A model generated the notes under the pieces. It was given only the letters and a program-made list of their open reading frames with translations, made no database searches and was not told where the DNA came from. Shown here piece after piece: positions 17,234-25,592 of a stretch of DNA of 41,032 nucleotides (positions are counted from its first letter, which is position 1; every line of letters starts with the position of its first letter). The position numbers and the translations under genes were made by a program. This DNA is from a virus: positions 1 through 41,032 of the IMG/VR virus record IMGVR_UViG_3300046501_000287. The stretch is one strand, 5' to 3'.

Positions 17234-19302
17234 TATTTAGTCACCCCAGCCATACGGATACGCCAAACAGCACCATTCACAACTAGTGGGCGACCACGTT
17301 CATTGATAAGGTCATACATTAAATCGCCATTAGCCGCTTTAGTAGTTGAACGGGCCAAACGAAAGTTATCAAGATCATTTACAGACATGCCTGTTGCCTT
17401 AGAAATATCTGAATAGCCTTTCTGGACTTTCGACTCAAATGTTGAGTCAGTCATTCCGTATGGCTTAGACACTTTCCAGTCAGAGATGCCGCGATCTGTA
17501 TAATCTTTGAATCGACCGCCTTGGGTATAAACACCACCAGTAGCAAGGCCCAAAGCAGTACGACCTATCTCATCTTTATACTCGTCCGTATCCTTATGCG
17601 TTTGCCCACGTGCTTCAGTGAGATAAGCATAGATAGACTGGAATGCAGCATAGTTAAGATTTGCTGTCTCACCTGAAACAGATTGCCCTACATACTGATT
17701 AAACTTTTCTTTCAGCAAAGCATCTTTAGGCTGAATCATTTGCTTATTTTTAAGCGCCTGTTTGCCTGCAACAATCGCTGTTGCCACATCTAAACCAGCA
17801 TCAGAACGGAAGTTGTTAGCACGCGCATAACCAGCCATTTGATAAGCTGCATCGCCATTGCCTAATTGACCTAAAGCTTCACCCCAAATTTTCGCACCGT
17901 TTTTAATGCCTTTGGTTTGAGTAATCATTGAGCTAATTAAATTCAGCTTTTGTTCTACGTTAGCATCTTCCCATGCCTTTTTAGCGGCTGGTAATGCCTC
18001 ATTGGGAATTGGTTTAATTGTTGCGTTTGGATCTTTATCACGTTGGGCAACTTGATACGATCCAATCGTAATAATATTTTGAGCAAATTGATTCGGGTTT
18101 AATCTAACCATTGCAGGGTTTACTTCTGGCAACTCAATGCCTTTTTCTCGTAAAGCTTGAGTCGGGTTTTCTTTGGCTGTTTTAAGCTTGTTGTCATAAA
18201 TACTTTGATAAGTAGCCAAGATTTTATTTTCACCCACTGGATCAGCAGATGAACTGTTTTTCATATTTGCACGGCGTTTATTAATTTCCGCAAGCTGCTG
18301 TCCAGTTGACAAACCTTGAAAGCGAATAAAATCCGTAGACTGTTTTTTATAAAATTCATACTCTTTTTCAGACGGCGTACCTTTTACCGCCTGTTCAACA
18401 TCACCTTGATATTTCAGATCTAGTGGCCGACCAGTCAAAGTACTTTGTTTAAACTCATTTAAAACCTTCTCGGCCTCATTCACCCGCTTATTTTCATTAA
18501 CTTGTTGGCGTTGTTGAAGCGTAGTGATTTTGCTTTGAATTTCAGTCTGAAATTTCTGCACCGTAGCGCCGTCTAGAAATTTATATTCTTTGAGGCCTGT
18601 TGCTGTGGTGTTTAGTGCTTCAATGTCATTTCCCGCAATGGCTTCAGTGATTTTTGAATTGACATCATTCACATCACGGGCCGTTTCATACTTGATTGCC
18701 AGTTCACTTTTTTGCGCTTCTGACAACGGCAACCCCATTAAGTTATCAGAAAGATATTTTTTACCTTCTTCACGACTCATACGTGTAGCCACATCGAAAT
18801 AACGGTCAGCTAACACACCGCCTTTTTGCTCATCTGCACGTAGTTGCAATCCCATAAATGAAGATCGCTGGCGTACTACATTATTATCCCAATATTTCTT
18901 TAATTCATCTTGGGCATGTGTTGGTAAATTAGGCTGCAACTCTGTGAATTTTTGGGTAGAAAATGCATTGAGTTCTTCATCTGCCTGTTTTGCATTAATG
19001 GCACCATTGCCAAGGCGATTTTTGATGTCCACCACTTTGTCATTGAAATCTGTAGACAGCGATTCATCAAGCTTTAATTGACCTTCTTTAGCCTCAAGCT
19101 GATTGTTATAAAGCTCAATGTTTTTAGCTGTGACTTCTTGCTGGCGTTGTTCTTGGTCGCGTTTCTCAAAGATTTGCCCTGCTGTATTGCTAACATTTTG
19201 AAGAGTATTAGCAATCATCTGCCCGCTTTGGTTTTGTGGCATTTGGATACGCTCAACCTGTGGCGTAGCGTTTCCAAAGTTGCCCATAGGGATACGTGCC
19301 AT
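17233..19302 (-). CDS. Internal virion protein (ejection protein)
   Basis: 689 residues, predominantly helical and rich in Gln and Asn, with a coiled coil at 40-90 (KRDQEQRQQEVTAKNIELYN). No catalytic motif is seen. It begins with MARIPMGNFGN, a form common to podoviral inner-core proteins, and lies between a small membrane-associated protein and the transglycosylase protein with overlapping codons. This is the T7 gp15-type position. It probably forms part of the periplasmic tunnel during DNA ejection. Family assignment is from order and composition. Confidence 0.7.
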   Translation of the reverse strand: MARIPMGNFGNATPQVERIQMPQNQSGQMIANTLQNVSNTAGQIFEKRDQEQRQQEVTAKNIELYNNQLEAKEGQLKLDESLSTDFNDKVVDIKNRLGNGAINAKQADEELNAFSTQKFTELQPNLPTHAQDELKKYWDNNVVRQRSSFMGLQLRADEQKGGVLADRYFDVATRMSREEGKKYLSDNLMGLPLSEAQKSELAIKYETARDVNDVNSKITEAIAGNDIEALNTTATGLKEYKFLDGATVQKFQTEIQSKITTLQQRQQVNENKRVNEAEKVLNEFKQSTLTGRPLDLKYQGDVEQAVKGTPSEKEYEFYKKQSTDFIRFQGLSTGQQLAEINKRRANMKNSSSADPVGENKILATYQSIYDNKLKTAKENPTQALREKGIELPEVNPAMVRLNPNQFAQNIITIGSYQVAQRDKDPNATIKPIPNEALPAAKKAWEDANVEQKLNLISSMITQTKGIKNGAKIWGEALGQLGNGDAAYQMAGYARANNFRSDAGLDVATAIVAGKQALKNKQMIQPKDALLKEKFNQYVGQSVSGETANLNYAAFQSIYAYLTEARGQTHKDTDEYKDEIGRTALGLATGGVYTQGGRFKDYTDRGISDWKVSKPYGMTDSTFESKVQKGYSDISKATGMSVNDLDNFRLARSTTKAANGDLMYDLINERGRPLVVNGAVWRIRMAGVTK

Positions 19303-19757
19303 TACTTCCAGCCTCCTTTAGAACCACTCCCACCGCCAGCTTTAGACAAGCCACTTGCACCAGCGGAAACAGTATTTAATACGCCAGTTGCTGCCGCTGT
19401 ATTCGCATTGCTCTTATAAATACTCGCTTCGGCTCTTAAGCGTTGAGATGCGTTATACCCTGCGATTTCAGAAAAGGCCGCATCGTATTGTGCATCCTGC
19501 TCGATCTTGTCATTGATCGTGACAGTTGTACCCTCATTGACACTTAGACCATTTTCAGCCGCTTGTGCTCTTGCCGCCGATTGGACTCTATTTTTTTGTT
19601 TTAGAATACGCTCAGCTTCTAAACGACCACTTGCTTTTGACGCATCAGCATCGGCCTCCGCCTGCTCTTGTTGGGTCTTGTTTGTTGAATAAGCTGAATA
19701 CCCTGAAATTGCGGCACTCAGTACGGCGGCACCAACCGCAACGTAAGCTAGACTCAT
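19302..19757 (-). CDS. Small internal virion protein
   Basis: 151 residues. The N-terminus has a hydrophobic helix (residues 2-24, AYVAVGAAVLSAAISGYSAY), followed by Ala/Gln-rich helices and a Gly/Ser-rich tail (GGGSGSKGG). This matches the small internal virion proteins (T7 gp14 class) that insert into the outer membrane on ejection. The start overlaps the previous stop (ATGA) and the stop overlaps the next start. Together with the two downstream genes it forms a three-protein ejection set. Confidence 0.75.
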   Translation of the reverse strand: MSLAYVAVGAAVLSAAISGYSAYSTNKTQQEQAEADADASKASGRLEAERILKQKNRVQSAARAQAAENGLSVNEGTTVTINDKIEQDAQYDAAFSEIAGYNASQRLRAEASIYKSNANTAAATGVLNTVSAGASGLSKAGGGSGSKGGWK

Positions 19758-20260
19758 GCAATAAACTCCTTATCTTGAAAACCAATGCTTTTCAGAAAGT
19801 TGTCTATTTCGCTTTCAGGGATCGTTAAATCTTCCTCAAGCTTTGCAACATCAGTTTCTTTTGTTGGATGGATAGTTAACCAAGAACTATCCTCATGAAA
19901 ATATCCGATGCGTTTAGTACCAGGTAATGACTTCATAATTAATGGCGCATGAAGTGTTTTAATTCCATCTTCAGTGATTAGGGATACTGCACCTTTAAGC
20001 AAAATATTTAAGTGCTCAGTGCTGTGCATTCTGCTAATGACTAACGTACCTTCGGCTGCATCCATCTGGCGCATATAAATATCGGGTGCAAAATGATGAA
20101 TAACAGGCGGTTCACGCTCTTCGAGATCATCAGTAGCAATACCATCAAGAATTTGCTCTTGAATGCGCTTCACTACTTCAAGATAAGTACGGCGATCAGG
20201 ATTGCTTAAAATACGTTTTAATGTTTCTACTTTTTCAAGTTGCAAAGCTTCATTATCCAT
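19754..20260 (-). CDS. Cupin-like phage protein
   Basis: 168 residues. The centre (YMRQMDAAEGTLVISRMHSTEHLNILLKGAVSLITEDG) reads as a small beta barrel of cupin type, with His residues that could bind metal. The N-terminal 50 residues are helical. ATG 20260 is preferred to a GTG at 20266 because AAGG lies seven bases upstream. It overlaps the next gene. Cupin-like proteins occur next to ejection genes in several podoviruses, but their role is unknown. Sugar or nucleotide binding is only a guess. Confidence 0.65.
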   Translation of the reverse strand: MDNEALQLEKVETLKRILSNPDRRTYLEVVKRIQEQILDGIATDDLEEREPPVIHHFAPDIYMRQMDAAEGTLVISRMHSTEHLNILLKGAVSLITEDGIKTLHAPLIMKSLPGTKRIGYFHEDSSWLTIHPTKETDVAKLEEDLTIPESEIDNFLKSIGFQDKEFIA

Positions 20261-20262
20261 GA

Positions 20263-20712
20263 TCACACCTTCATTTCTAAAACTGCACCAGAAAGCTGAA
20301 ATCCCAATGACGTATAGAGGTCAATGCAATTTTGCGTATTTACCATTGTTGAAGTGCCACAGCAGATATTATTTGCACCCATACCAACCGCCCAGCCGAT
20401 AAATGCTTGCACTAAGGCTTTAGCAACTCCATCGTGTCGATGATCTGGCTTTACATACATAACGTGGTCGTATGCAAGCTTATGATCTGAGTACCAATCA
20501 GTTGAGATACCACCAGCAAAGCCACCAACGATTTGCTCTTTAGCAATAGCAAGGAAAATTACGCCGTTACCATCAAGCAACCATTTAAAGTGCTTAGCCG
20601 CTTTTTCAGGTAAATAACCACGGTGTTTAAATACTGGCGATTCATTAATGAATGCAGCACCTATATGTACCAGCATCGGTATATCTTGAAGGGTAGCAAG
20701 GCGTATTCTCAT
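20263..20712 (-). CDS. GNAT-family N-acetyltransferase
   Basis: 149 residues with the GNAT layout: an N-terminal MRIRLATLQDIPML start, strand-turn IFLAIAKEQIVGGFAGG, and the acetyl-CoA loop V-K-P-D-H-R-H-D-G-V-A-K-A (motif A, about residues 91-103), then LYTSLGFQ near the end. It would transfer an acetyl group from acetyl-CoA to an amine. The target is unknown; it could be a virion protein or a host defence component. It lies inside the structural block, with the cupin-like gene immediately downstream. Confidence 0.85.
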   Translation of the reverse strand: MRIRLATLQDIPMLVHIGAAFINESPVFKHRGYLPEKAAKHFKWLLDGNGVIFLAIAKEQIVGGFAGGISTDWYSDHKLAYDHVMYVKPDHRHDGVAKALVQAFIGWAVGMGANNICCGTSTMVNTQNCIDLYTSLGFQLSGAVLEMKV

Positions 20713-20714
20713 GG

Positions 20715-22784
20715 TTATCTCTCGTTGATCGATAGTTGCATGGCTATAGCTTGCAAGTGGAAAGGTAAAGGTTTGTTGTGTGTTATCTTAATTGGCACAG
20801 AGTGAAGGTCTTCCCACGTACCACCTTCAACTAAATAGAAACCAGTTTTCGGCTTTTGTGAGTCCATCGGTGTGCTATCAAAGGTGAATAGTTCGATAAG
20901 TTCATCATTGAGTTCAGCGGCCAGTGTTTCATTAAAGAAAAATGCCGTTCGATCAACTTTTGCTTTAAATAGCATTGATGACAAAGGGTTTTGACTTAAT
21001 TCAGGCGGGAACAAAACAGCTTCACTACGAATGGTTTGACCATAATTTATTGTTTGACCTACCATGTGCTGAAACTTCATTTCAGTTTCAGTTTCCGCGA
21101 AACTTACATAAAATATCGATTCACCATCGATCTGATTTACAGCTAGATCTTTCAAATAAGAGAAAGAAGATTTGCTTAAAGTGTTACCAGCCAAAGTTTC
21201 TGTACGCTGTGAATCTAGATAAGCATCGAAAGTAACTTGCTCTAAGCACATTGTATCGTTGCGATTAACAAGCATGAAACAAAGGTCAGAACCCAACCCA
21301 GTCGGCACAGAACACATGCTTTTAACAGTGCCGCCAAAGTCCTGATTTGCCCATGCAATTACTTCTTGATCACGATTGAAAGTAATTGATGCAACCTTTC
21401 CGTCACCAAGCACACACCAGACAATGCTTTCAGGTTCTTGCTGATAGCAGACTTCACTGATACCACCATGCGCTTTTCCAATGTGAGAAGATAAAGCACT
21501 AATCTCTGGCGTTACCAAGCCGTCAACTTCATAGCGATAAGACAGTGCCCGTACACGACCACCGCCACGCTGAATAAACAGGATCTCATTCCCGACACGG
21601 CAAGGGCGGGTCAAAGGATATGTGCCAATAGCCGAGTTTTCATCAATGTTTACCGTGGTAGGAGTTAGTGCCCCATCGCTACTTACAAGGTATTCACCGC
21701 CAGAAGTTAAGCAGACAACACCGCGTTGGGCTTCAAGAAATAAAATACTATTGGCTAGACCAGATGCAGACACGACACTGAAAGCATCCCCATCATCTGT
21801 GGTTTCGAGAAAGTTAGCATTCCCACCAACCGCGCTAAACCAAATTTTATTAGGCGCTTTTTTAGTATTAGCCAAAACTAAACGTTGCTTGAAGTACATG
21901 CAGCATCGTGGGTAACCATCTATGCTATTGAAAGCTGGTGGCAATATAGACCATGCTCGTTCAATGGCTTTGATATCTGACTCAAGTTTTACAAGTACTT
22001 CGCCATTGACCTGATTTGCCCCCACAAACTCAGTGATTTTGATAATGCCGCTGTTTACGTCAATAAAGCTTCCAACATCTGCAACTGTAAAACCGCTTGT
22101 ATCGGTTGTAATCTCAACCCAATATGTCGGTGATATATCAGGTTGATGGCCTGCACCATCTTTGAGTGCTTGATATAACTTGCCACTATAGCTAATAACA
22201 TCGCCGACCAAATAAGTTGTTATCTCTACCCATGCGTTAATATCATCCAAAATAAAAGATACAAATGATCCAATATCCTTACCTGAAGGCGTGCCTTTAC
22301 GGAATGGACTTCTAGCACTTTCAGAGTCTGTCGGCGCATTGGTATAAACAAACTCGCTAAACTCCCAGTTACTAAAATCTGTAGAGCTGCGGAAACGTTG
22401 TACAGGCACATCATTGTGAGTAAAAAACATCTCATAGCGATACTGTACAAACTGTAATTCTGGTATTTGATCCGCTGTATATGGTGTTGTTACCGTTGCA
22501 ACGACTGCATTTGTTCTTGGGTTGTATATATCAATTGCTAATGGCTTCAAAATAAGCATGAATGCTTTATCTGAATTAACAACAAACGGAATTAAACGAA
22601 CTGCATTTTCATACAGATTCACAAAAAACGTGCCTGGTCTTTTCCGGATCCCACCTTCAACAAGTGGTATCACATTTAGTAATTTTTTAGCGCCGTTTCC
22701 ATACTGTTGAATGTCTGTGCGCGTGTACAATGTTGGAGATAGTTCACCGGCACTGAAATTATTTTTGATGACATGCTGTTTCAT
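20715..22784 (-). CDS. Tail tubular protein B (nozzle) with carbohydrate-binding-like insert
   Basis: 689 residues. The N-terminus carries NNFSAGELSPTLYTRTDIQQY, the signature of podoviral tail-tube B or stabilisation proteins, followed by RKRPGTFF. A beta-rich body fits the propeller-like nozzle of the short tail. Near residues 180-225, YLVGDVISYSGKLYQALKDG followed by PTYW resembles CBM5/12 chitin-binding modules, suggesting a surface-exposed glycan-binding insert. The start overlaps the stop of the adaptor gene (TAATG). It would form the distal tail tube. Confidence 0.87.
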   Translation of the reverse strand: MKQHVIKNNFSAGELSPTLYTRTDIQQYGNGAKKLLNVIPLVEGGIRKRPGTFFVNLYENAVRLIPFVVNSDKAFMLILKPLAIDIYNPRTNAVVATVTTPYTADQIPELQFVQYRYEMFFTHNDVPVQRFRSSTDFSNWEFSEFVYTNAPTDSESARSPFRKGTPSGKDIGSFVSFILDDINAWVEITTYLVGDVISYSGKLYQALKDGAGHQPDISPTYWVEITTDTSGFTVADVGSFIDVNSGIIKITEFVGANQVNGEVLVKLESDIKAIERAWSILPPAFNSIDGYPRCCMYFKQRLVLANTKKAPNKIWFSAVGGNANFLETTDDGDAFSVVSASGLANSILFLEAQRGVVCLTSGGEYLVSSDGALTPTTVNIDENSAIGTYPLTRPCRVGNEILFIQRGGGRVRALSYRYEVDGLVTPEISALSSHIGKAHGGISEVCYQQEPESIVWCVLGDGKVASITFNRDQEVIAWANQDFGGTVKSMCSVPTGLGSDLCFMLVNRNDTMCLEQVTFDAYLDSQRTETLAGNTLSKSSFSYLKDLAVNQIDGESIFYVSFAETETEMKFQHMVGQTINYGQTIRSEAVLFPPELSQNPLSSMLFKAKVDRTAFFFNETLAAELNDELIELFTFDSTPMDSQKPKTGFYLVEGGTWEDLHSVPIKITHNKPLPFHLQAIAMQLSINER

Positions 22785-23347
22785 TAGTAGCGTGACTCCA
22801 TAAGTCGTGAGGAGTCATTAGCAGCAAAGTCTTGCGCTGGTCGCTCTTGTCCATTGATTGCACGCGCTTGTTTGAGCATATTTCTAAGCTCTTGCCATGC
22901 CTCTTCACCTTCTGCGCTACTGCCTGTGATTGGTTTGGCAAGCTTTCTAACGAGATATAGCGCCATACACTCACTAAAAAGTGAATCCCACATTTCTTCG
23001 TTTTGCTCATCTGCTACATAAACAAGATTAATCAGGGAAGTGTTAGCAAGGATGTGACGGCTCTCAACCTCATATTCGACTTCCCCAGCGTCATACACAC
23101 GAATAAAATCACGTGGTAAAGGGAAAGCATGTTGATAACCAAATGATGGATGTGTTGATACTGGTGCCAGTTGTACACGACGCTTAGCGAATGACCATGG
23201 ATGCATACGCAATAAGGCTTTACGTGTTGGGGCGTATAGTGCTGCACAACGCCGTGCATTCTCAGTATTTTCTTCAAATGAAGAGATACCTTTAGCGCCC
23301 AGCATCCCCAAAGCCTGATTGCAAATGGTGATGTTTGTAGTTGTCAT
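22784..23347 (-). CDS. Tail tubular protein A (head-tail adaptor)
   Basis: 187 residues from ATG 23347. The sequence ICNQALGMLGAKGISSF, then LYAPTRKALLRMHPWSFAKRR, is characteristic of T7 gp11-type adaptors, which ring the portal and attach the nozzle. An upstream TTG (23365) would lie in the hairpin and is unlikely. No separate ribosome site exists; CGGG in the hairpin arm is the only candidate. It starts the tail block after the capsid terminator, as in T7 where a terminator also follows the capsid gene. Confidence 0.87.
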   Translation of the reverse strand: MTTTNITICNQALGMLGAKGISSFEENTENARRCAALYAPTRKALLRMHPWSFAKRRVQLAPVSTHPSFGYQHAFPLPRDFIRVYDAGEVEYEVESRHILANTSLINLVYVADEQNEEMWDSLFSECMALYLVRKLAKPITGSSAEGEEAWQELRNMLKQARAINGQERPAQDFAANDSSRLMESRY

Positions 23348-23408
23348 AATAAAAAACCCGCTCAATTTTGATTATATTGAGCGGGTTTCAGGTAGGGTTT
23401 ATTGTGTG
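23348..23408 (-). terminator. Box-hairpin-start module after the capsid gene
   Basis: Reading leftward: box CACACAATAAACC (23408-23396), a perfect 13-bp stem (23376-23388 with 23354-23366, 9-nt loop), a U-run, then ATG 23347. This is the strongest hairpin in the window and a classic intrinsic terminator for the capsid transcript. A start codon is placed nine bases beyond the stem. Confidence 0.88.
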
Positions 23409-23427
23409 TTAAAACAGCACTAATAAA

Positions 23428-24333
23428 TTAAATTACAAAGTCAAACGCTACGACTTTTTGTTCGCTTGCACGACCAGCCGCCATTGAAGTAACACCACCA
23501 ACTTGGCTAATGTTCTTTTTGTCTGGTCGTTTAGAGATATCAAAGCCTGTGATATCTGCATCGCCAAAGTGAACGGCCGTACTGGTATACATACAGCTAC
23601 GACGCTCTGTCGCTCCACCAGCACCGTTGTTTAATTTGTTGTAAGGAATCCAGTTAAGACCTAACCATTTTCCTGAAACATCGCCTTCTTGAAGCATCTT
23701 AACTGCCATGTAGTCAGCGCTCATGAATTGTGTTTCAGACAACAACAATTCCATCATGCGGCTGTTATATGTAACGTTAAGTACTTCGCCGTTATGCTCA
23801 TCGCACTCATTTTCACGAAAAAGAGCTTTTGCCTTAAGCAACTGTTGTTTCAATGTGCCAAAACTCGAAAGAATAATCTGACTTGCAGGCAAAGCAACTG
23901 TAGTTGTTGACTTAGCACCAGCATCATTCACAGTGGTACGAGTTACACCACCAATTAATGCTTGATAAATAATGTCGTCAACTTTTCGGTTACGAGCACT
24001 AATCAAATTTTTCATGTATTTATCGGTTGGATTAGCCTTTAACTTTGGCAAGTCACGACTTTCAATCGGGATAAATAAATCAAAATCTGTCATTAATGCT
24101 GTACGCACACCAGCATCAGGAATTGTCCATGTGGTATCACCGAAACGCGAGCCAGAAGCCTGCATTTCAACTTGTCCCATGTCGTTAATAGTGAATGATT
24201 CACCTTCAATTTTCCCACGGTTTACTGCTGTTCTCAGTAATCGTGATTCATTTTGCATTGCTGCAATTTCGTACGTGTTTGCATACTGAATTACAAACGC
24301 CGACGTGATCTTATTCTCATTTACAATAGGCAT
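23428..24333 (-). CDS. Major capsid protein
   Basis: 301 residues. An N-terminal arm (MPIVNENKITSAFVIQYANTY) is followed by a long helix region and alpha-beta domains consistent with the HK97 fold used by podoviral capsids. It directly follows the scaffold gene and precedes a strong terminator, the usual place of the capsid gene in T7/BPP-1-type phages. The ribosome site AAGGGG is strong, as expected for the most abundant virion protein. No decoration or frameshifted long form is seen. Confidence 0.88.
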   Translation of the reverse strand: MPIVNENKITSAFVIQYANTYEIAAMQNESRLLRTAVNRGKIEGESFTINDMGQVEMQASGSRFGDTTWTIPDAGVRTALMTDFDLFIPIESRDLPKLKANPTDKYMKNLISARNRKVDDIIYQALIGGVTRTTVNDAGAKSTTTVALPASQIILSSFGTLKQQLLKAKALFRENECDEHNGEVLNVTYNSRMMELLLSETQFMSADYMAVKMLQEGDVSGKWLGLNWIPYNKLNNGAGGATERRSCMYTSTAVHFGDADITGFDISKRPDKKNISQVGGVTSMAAGRASEQKVVAFDFVI

Positions 24334-24343
24334 GCTCTACCCC

Positions 24344-25027
24344 TTATTTGTACTGCTTTTGATGCCAGTTTTGAACTTGCGTATAGACACGTTTGTGGTC
24401 GGGATGCTTTTCATCCAGATACGCATCTGATGCCATCAATGATTGAATATCTTCACCACCGCTTTGCTGTGTATTAGAAGGCGGTGTATCTTCTTGAAGT
24501 TGCTGACCGAAGTACGCGGCCATTTTTAAAACGAGTGGGTTATTGCCAAACTCAGGGCTGTTAACTTCTTCTGGTGTCAAAATGCCGTTCTGAATTACGT
24601 TCTGTGCGGCAGCATGAGCAAAACCAAAGTTTTTATCTGTATCGCCCTGCCAGACTTCCTTCATTGCCTGTACGCATCCCTCAGCATCTAATGCGGCGGT
24701 CTGCTCCATAAGCTTCGGCAATAACTGGCTATATTCACCAAGCAAGAAATTTAACTTTTCACCATCAAAACCAGCGGCACGTGCACGCTCTAAAAACTCT
24801 TGGTTTTCGGGAATGGTTTTAAATTCGTCAAAGTCAAAACCTTCGATATCGACTTTGTAATCATCGATAGATTCAGGAACTACAGAAGGCTGTTGTTGCT
24901 GTTCTTGACCGCCCTGATCACCACCCTGTTGAGTTGTAGTGTCTTGACCACCACCCAAAGCAGAAGTTTGAGTCTGGGTTTGGGTTTGCTCTTGGTTGTC
25001 TTCTGTTTGAATATTTTGATCAGTCAT
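24344..25027 (-). CDS. Scaffold (capsid assembly) protein
   Basis: 227 residues. The first 55 residues are a low-complexity Gln/Thr/Gly tract, followed by an acidic helical region (SIDDYKVDIEGFDFDEFKTIPEN). A basic C-terminal helix (HPDHKRVYTQVQNWHQKQYK) follows, the typical capsid-binding end of scaffolds. The place between portal and capsid genes fits T7 gp9. It would direct procapsid assembly and exit before DNA packaging. The Gln-rich DNA is slightly repetitive. Confidence 0.87.
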   Translation of the reverse strand: MTDQNIQTEDNQEQTQTQTQTSALGGGQDTTTQQGGDQGGQEQQQQPSVVPESIDDYKVDIEGFDFDEFKTIPENQEFLERARAAGFDGEKLNFLLGEYSQLLPKLMEQTAALDAEGCVQAMKEVWQGDTDKNFGFAHAAAQNVIQNGILTPEEVNSPEFGNNPLVLKMAAYFGQQLQEDTPPSNTQQSGGEDIQSLMASDAYLDEKHPDHKRVYTQVQNWHQKQYK

Positions 25028-25031
25028 TGTC

Positions 25032-25592
25032 TTATTCCTTGTAGTTCGGGTTATTAGCCTGATTAATGTTGTTTATGATGAAGTTGATAACGCTTTGTGA
25101 GCCAAGCCTGTAGCACGTCTCACGCTCTCCACCTTTGTCATCTGGTACAAAAGCGTCTTTACAAAAGACCATGGTTAAGTGCTCAAGTACGCGCTGGCCG
25201 TTTACATCCAAATCAAATAGATTTCGGTACGTTTCAGAGGTTGCACGCTTCATGCGTTTTAGTCGTACAAAGTTGCCTTGCTCTTCTGTTTCTTCTTCGG
25301 CTTCTTCGTTTGGTGGTGGGTTTGAAAGCTCTAAAATTTCCTGCTTTAGATAAATATTTTTTTGTTCTAAAACTTCTGCACGTTCCCACTGTTCAAATCT
25401 TTGTGCTTCAAGTTTTGAAACTTCATCTAAAGCGTTGTGCCACTTACCCTCTAGCTCAACCTTGGTATCAAGATGCAATCGGTTTTCATCCCAATATTTT
25501 TCTTCAAGAATTACTAATCCACGGCGCTGCACAAACAGAGCAACACACGCGATAAACAGCAAAATAGAAAGAACCGCTATACCTATAATCAT
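25032..25592 (-). CDS. Membrane-anchored protein with C-terminal Bbp19-like domain
   Basis: 186 residues. The N-terminus is a membrane helix (residues 2-23, IIGIAVLSILLFIACVALFV), followed by a coiled coil (about 30-100) with an acidic stretch. The last 70 residues (YRNLFDLDVNGQRVLEHLTMVF to SQSVINFIINNI) resemble the small Bbp19-type phage proteins that are normally encoded alone between portal and capsid genes. This looks like a fusion of that domain to a spanin-like membrane stalk. It overlaps the portal stop (ATGA). The function of Bbp19-type domains is unknown. Confidence 0.7.
   Translation of the reverse strand: MIIGIAVLSILLFIACVALFVQRRGLVILEEKYWDENRLHLDTKVELEGKWHNALDEVSKLEAQRFEQWERAEVLEQKNIYLKQEILELSNPPPNEEAEEETEEQGNFVRLKRMKRATSETYRNLFDLDVNGQRVLEHLTMVFCKDAFVPDDKGGERETCYRLGSQSVINFIINNINQANNPNYKE

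Noticed and set aside
23972-24289. 105-residue plus-strand frame across the capsid gene
   Set aside because: Antisense shadow of the strongly supported capsid gene with no domain or start signal.
25097-25555. 152-residue open frame on the plus strand
   Set aside because: It lies antisense to the Bbp19-like gene, has Leu/Cys/His-rich composition typical of shadow frames, and lacks a ribosome site and operon context.
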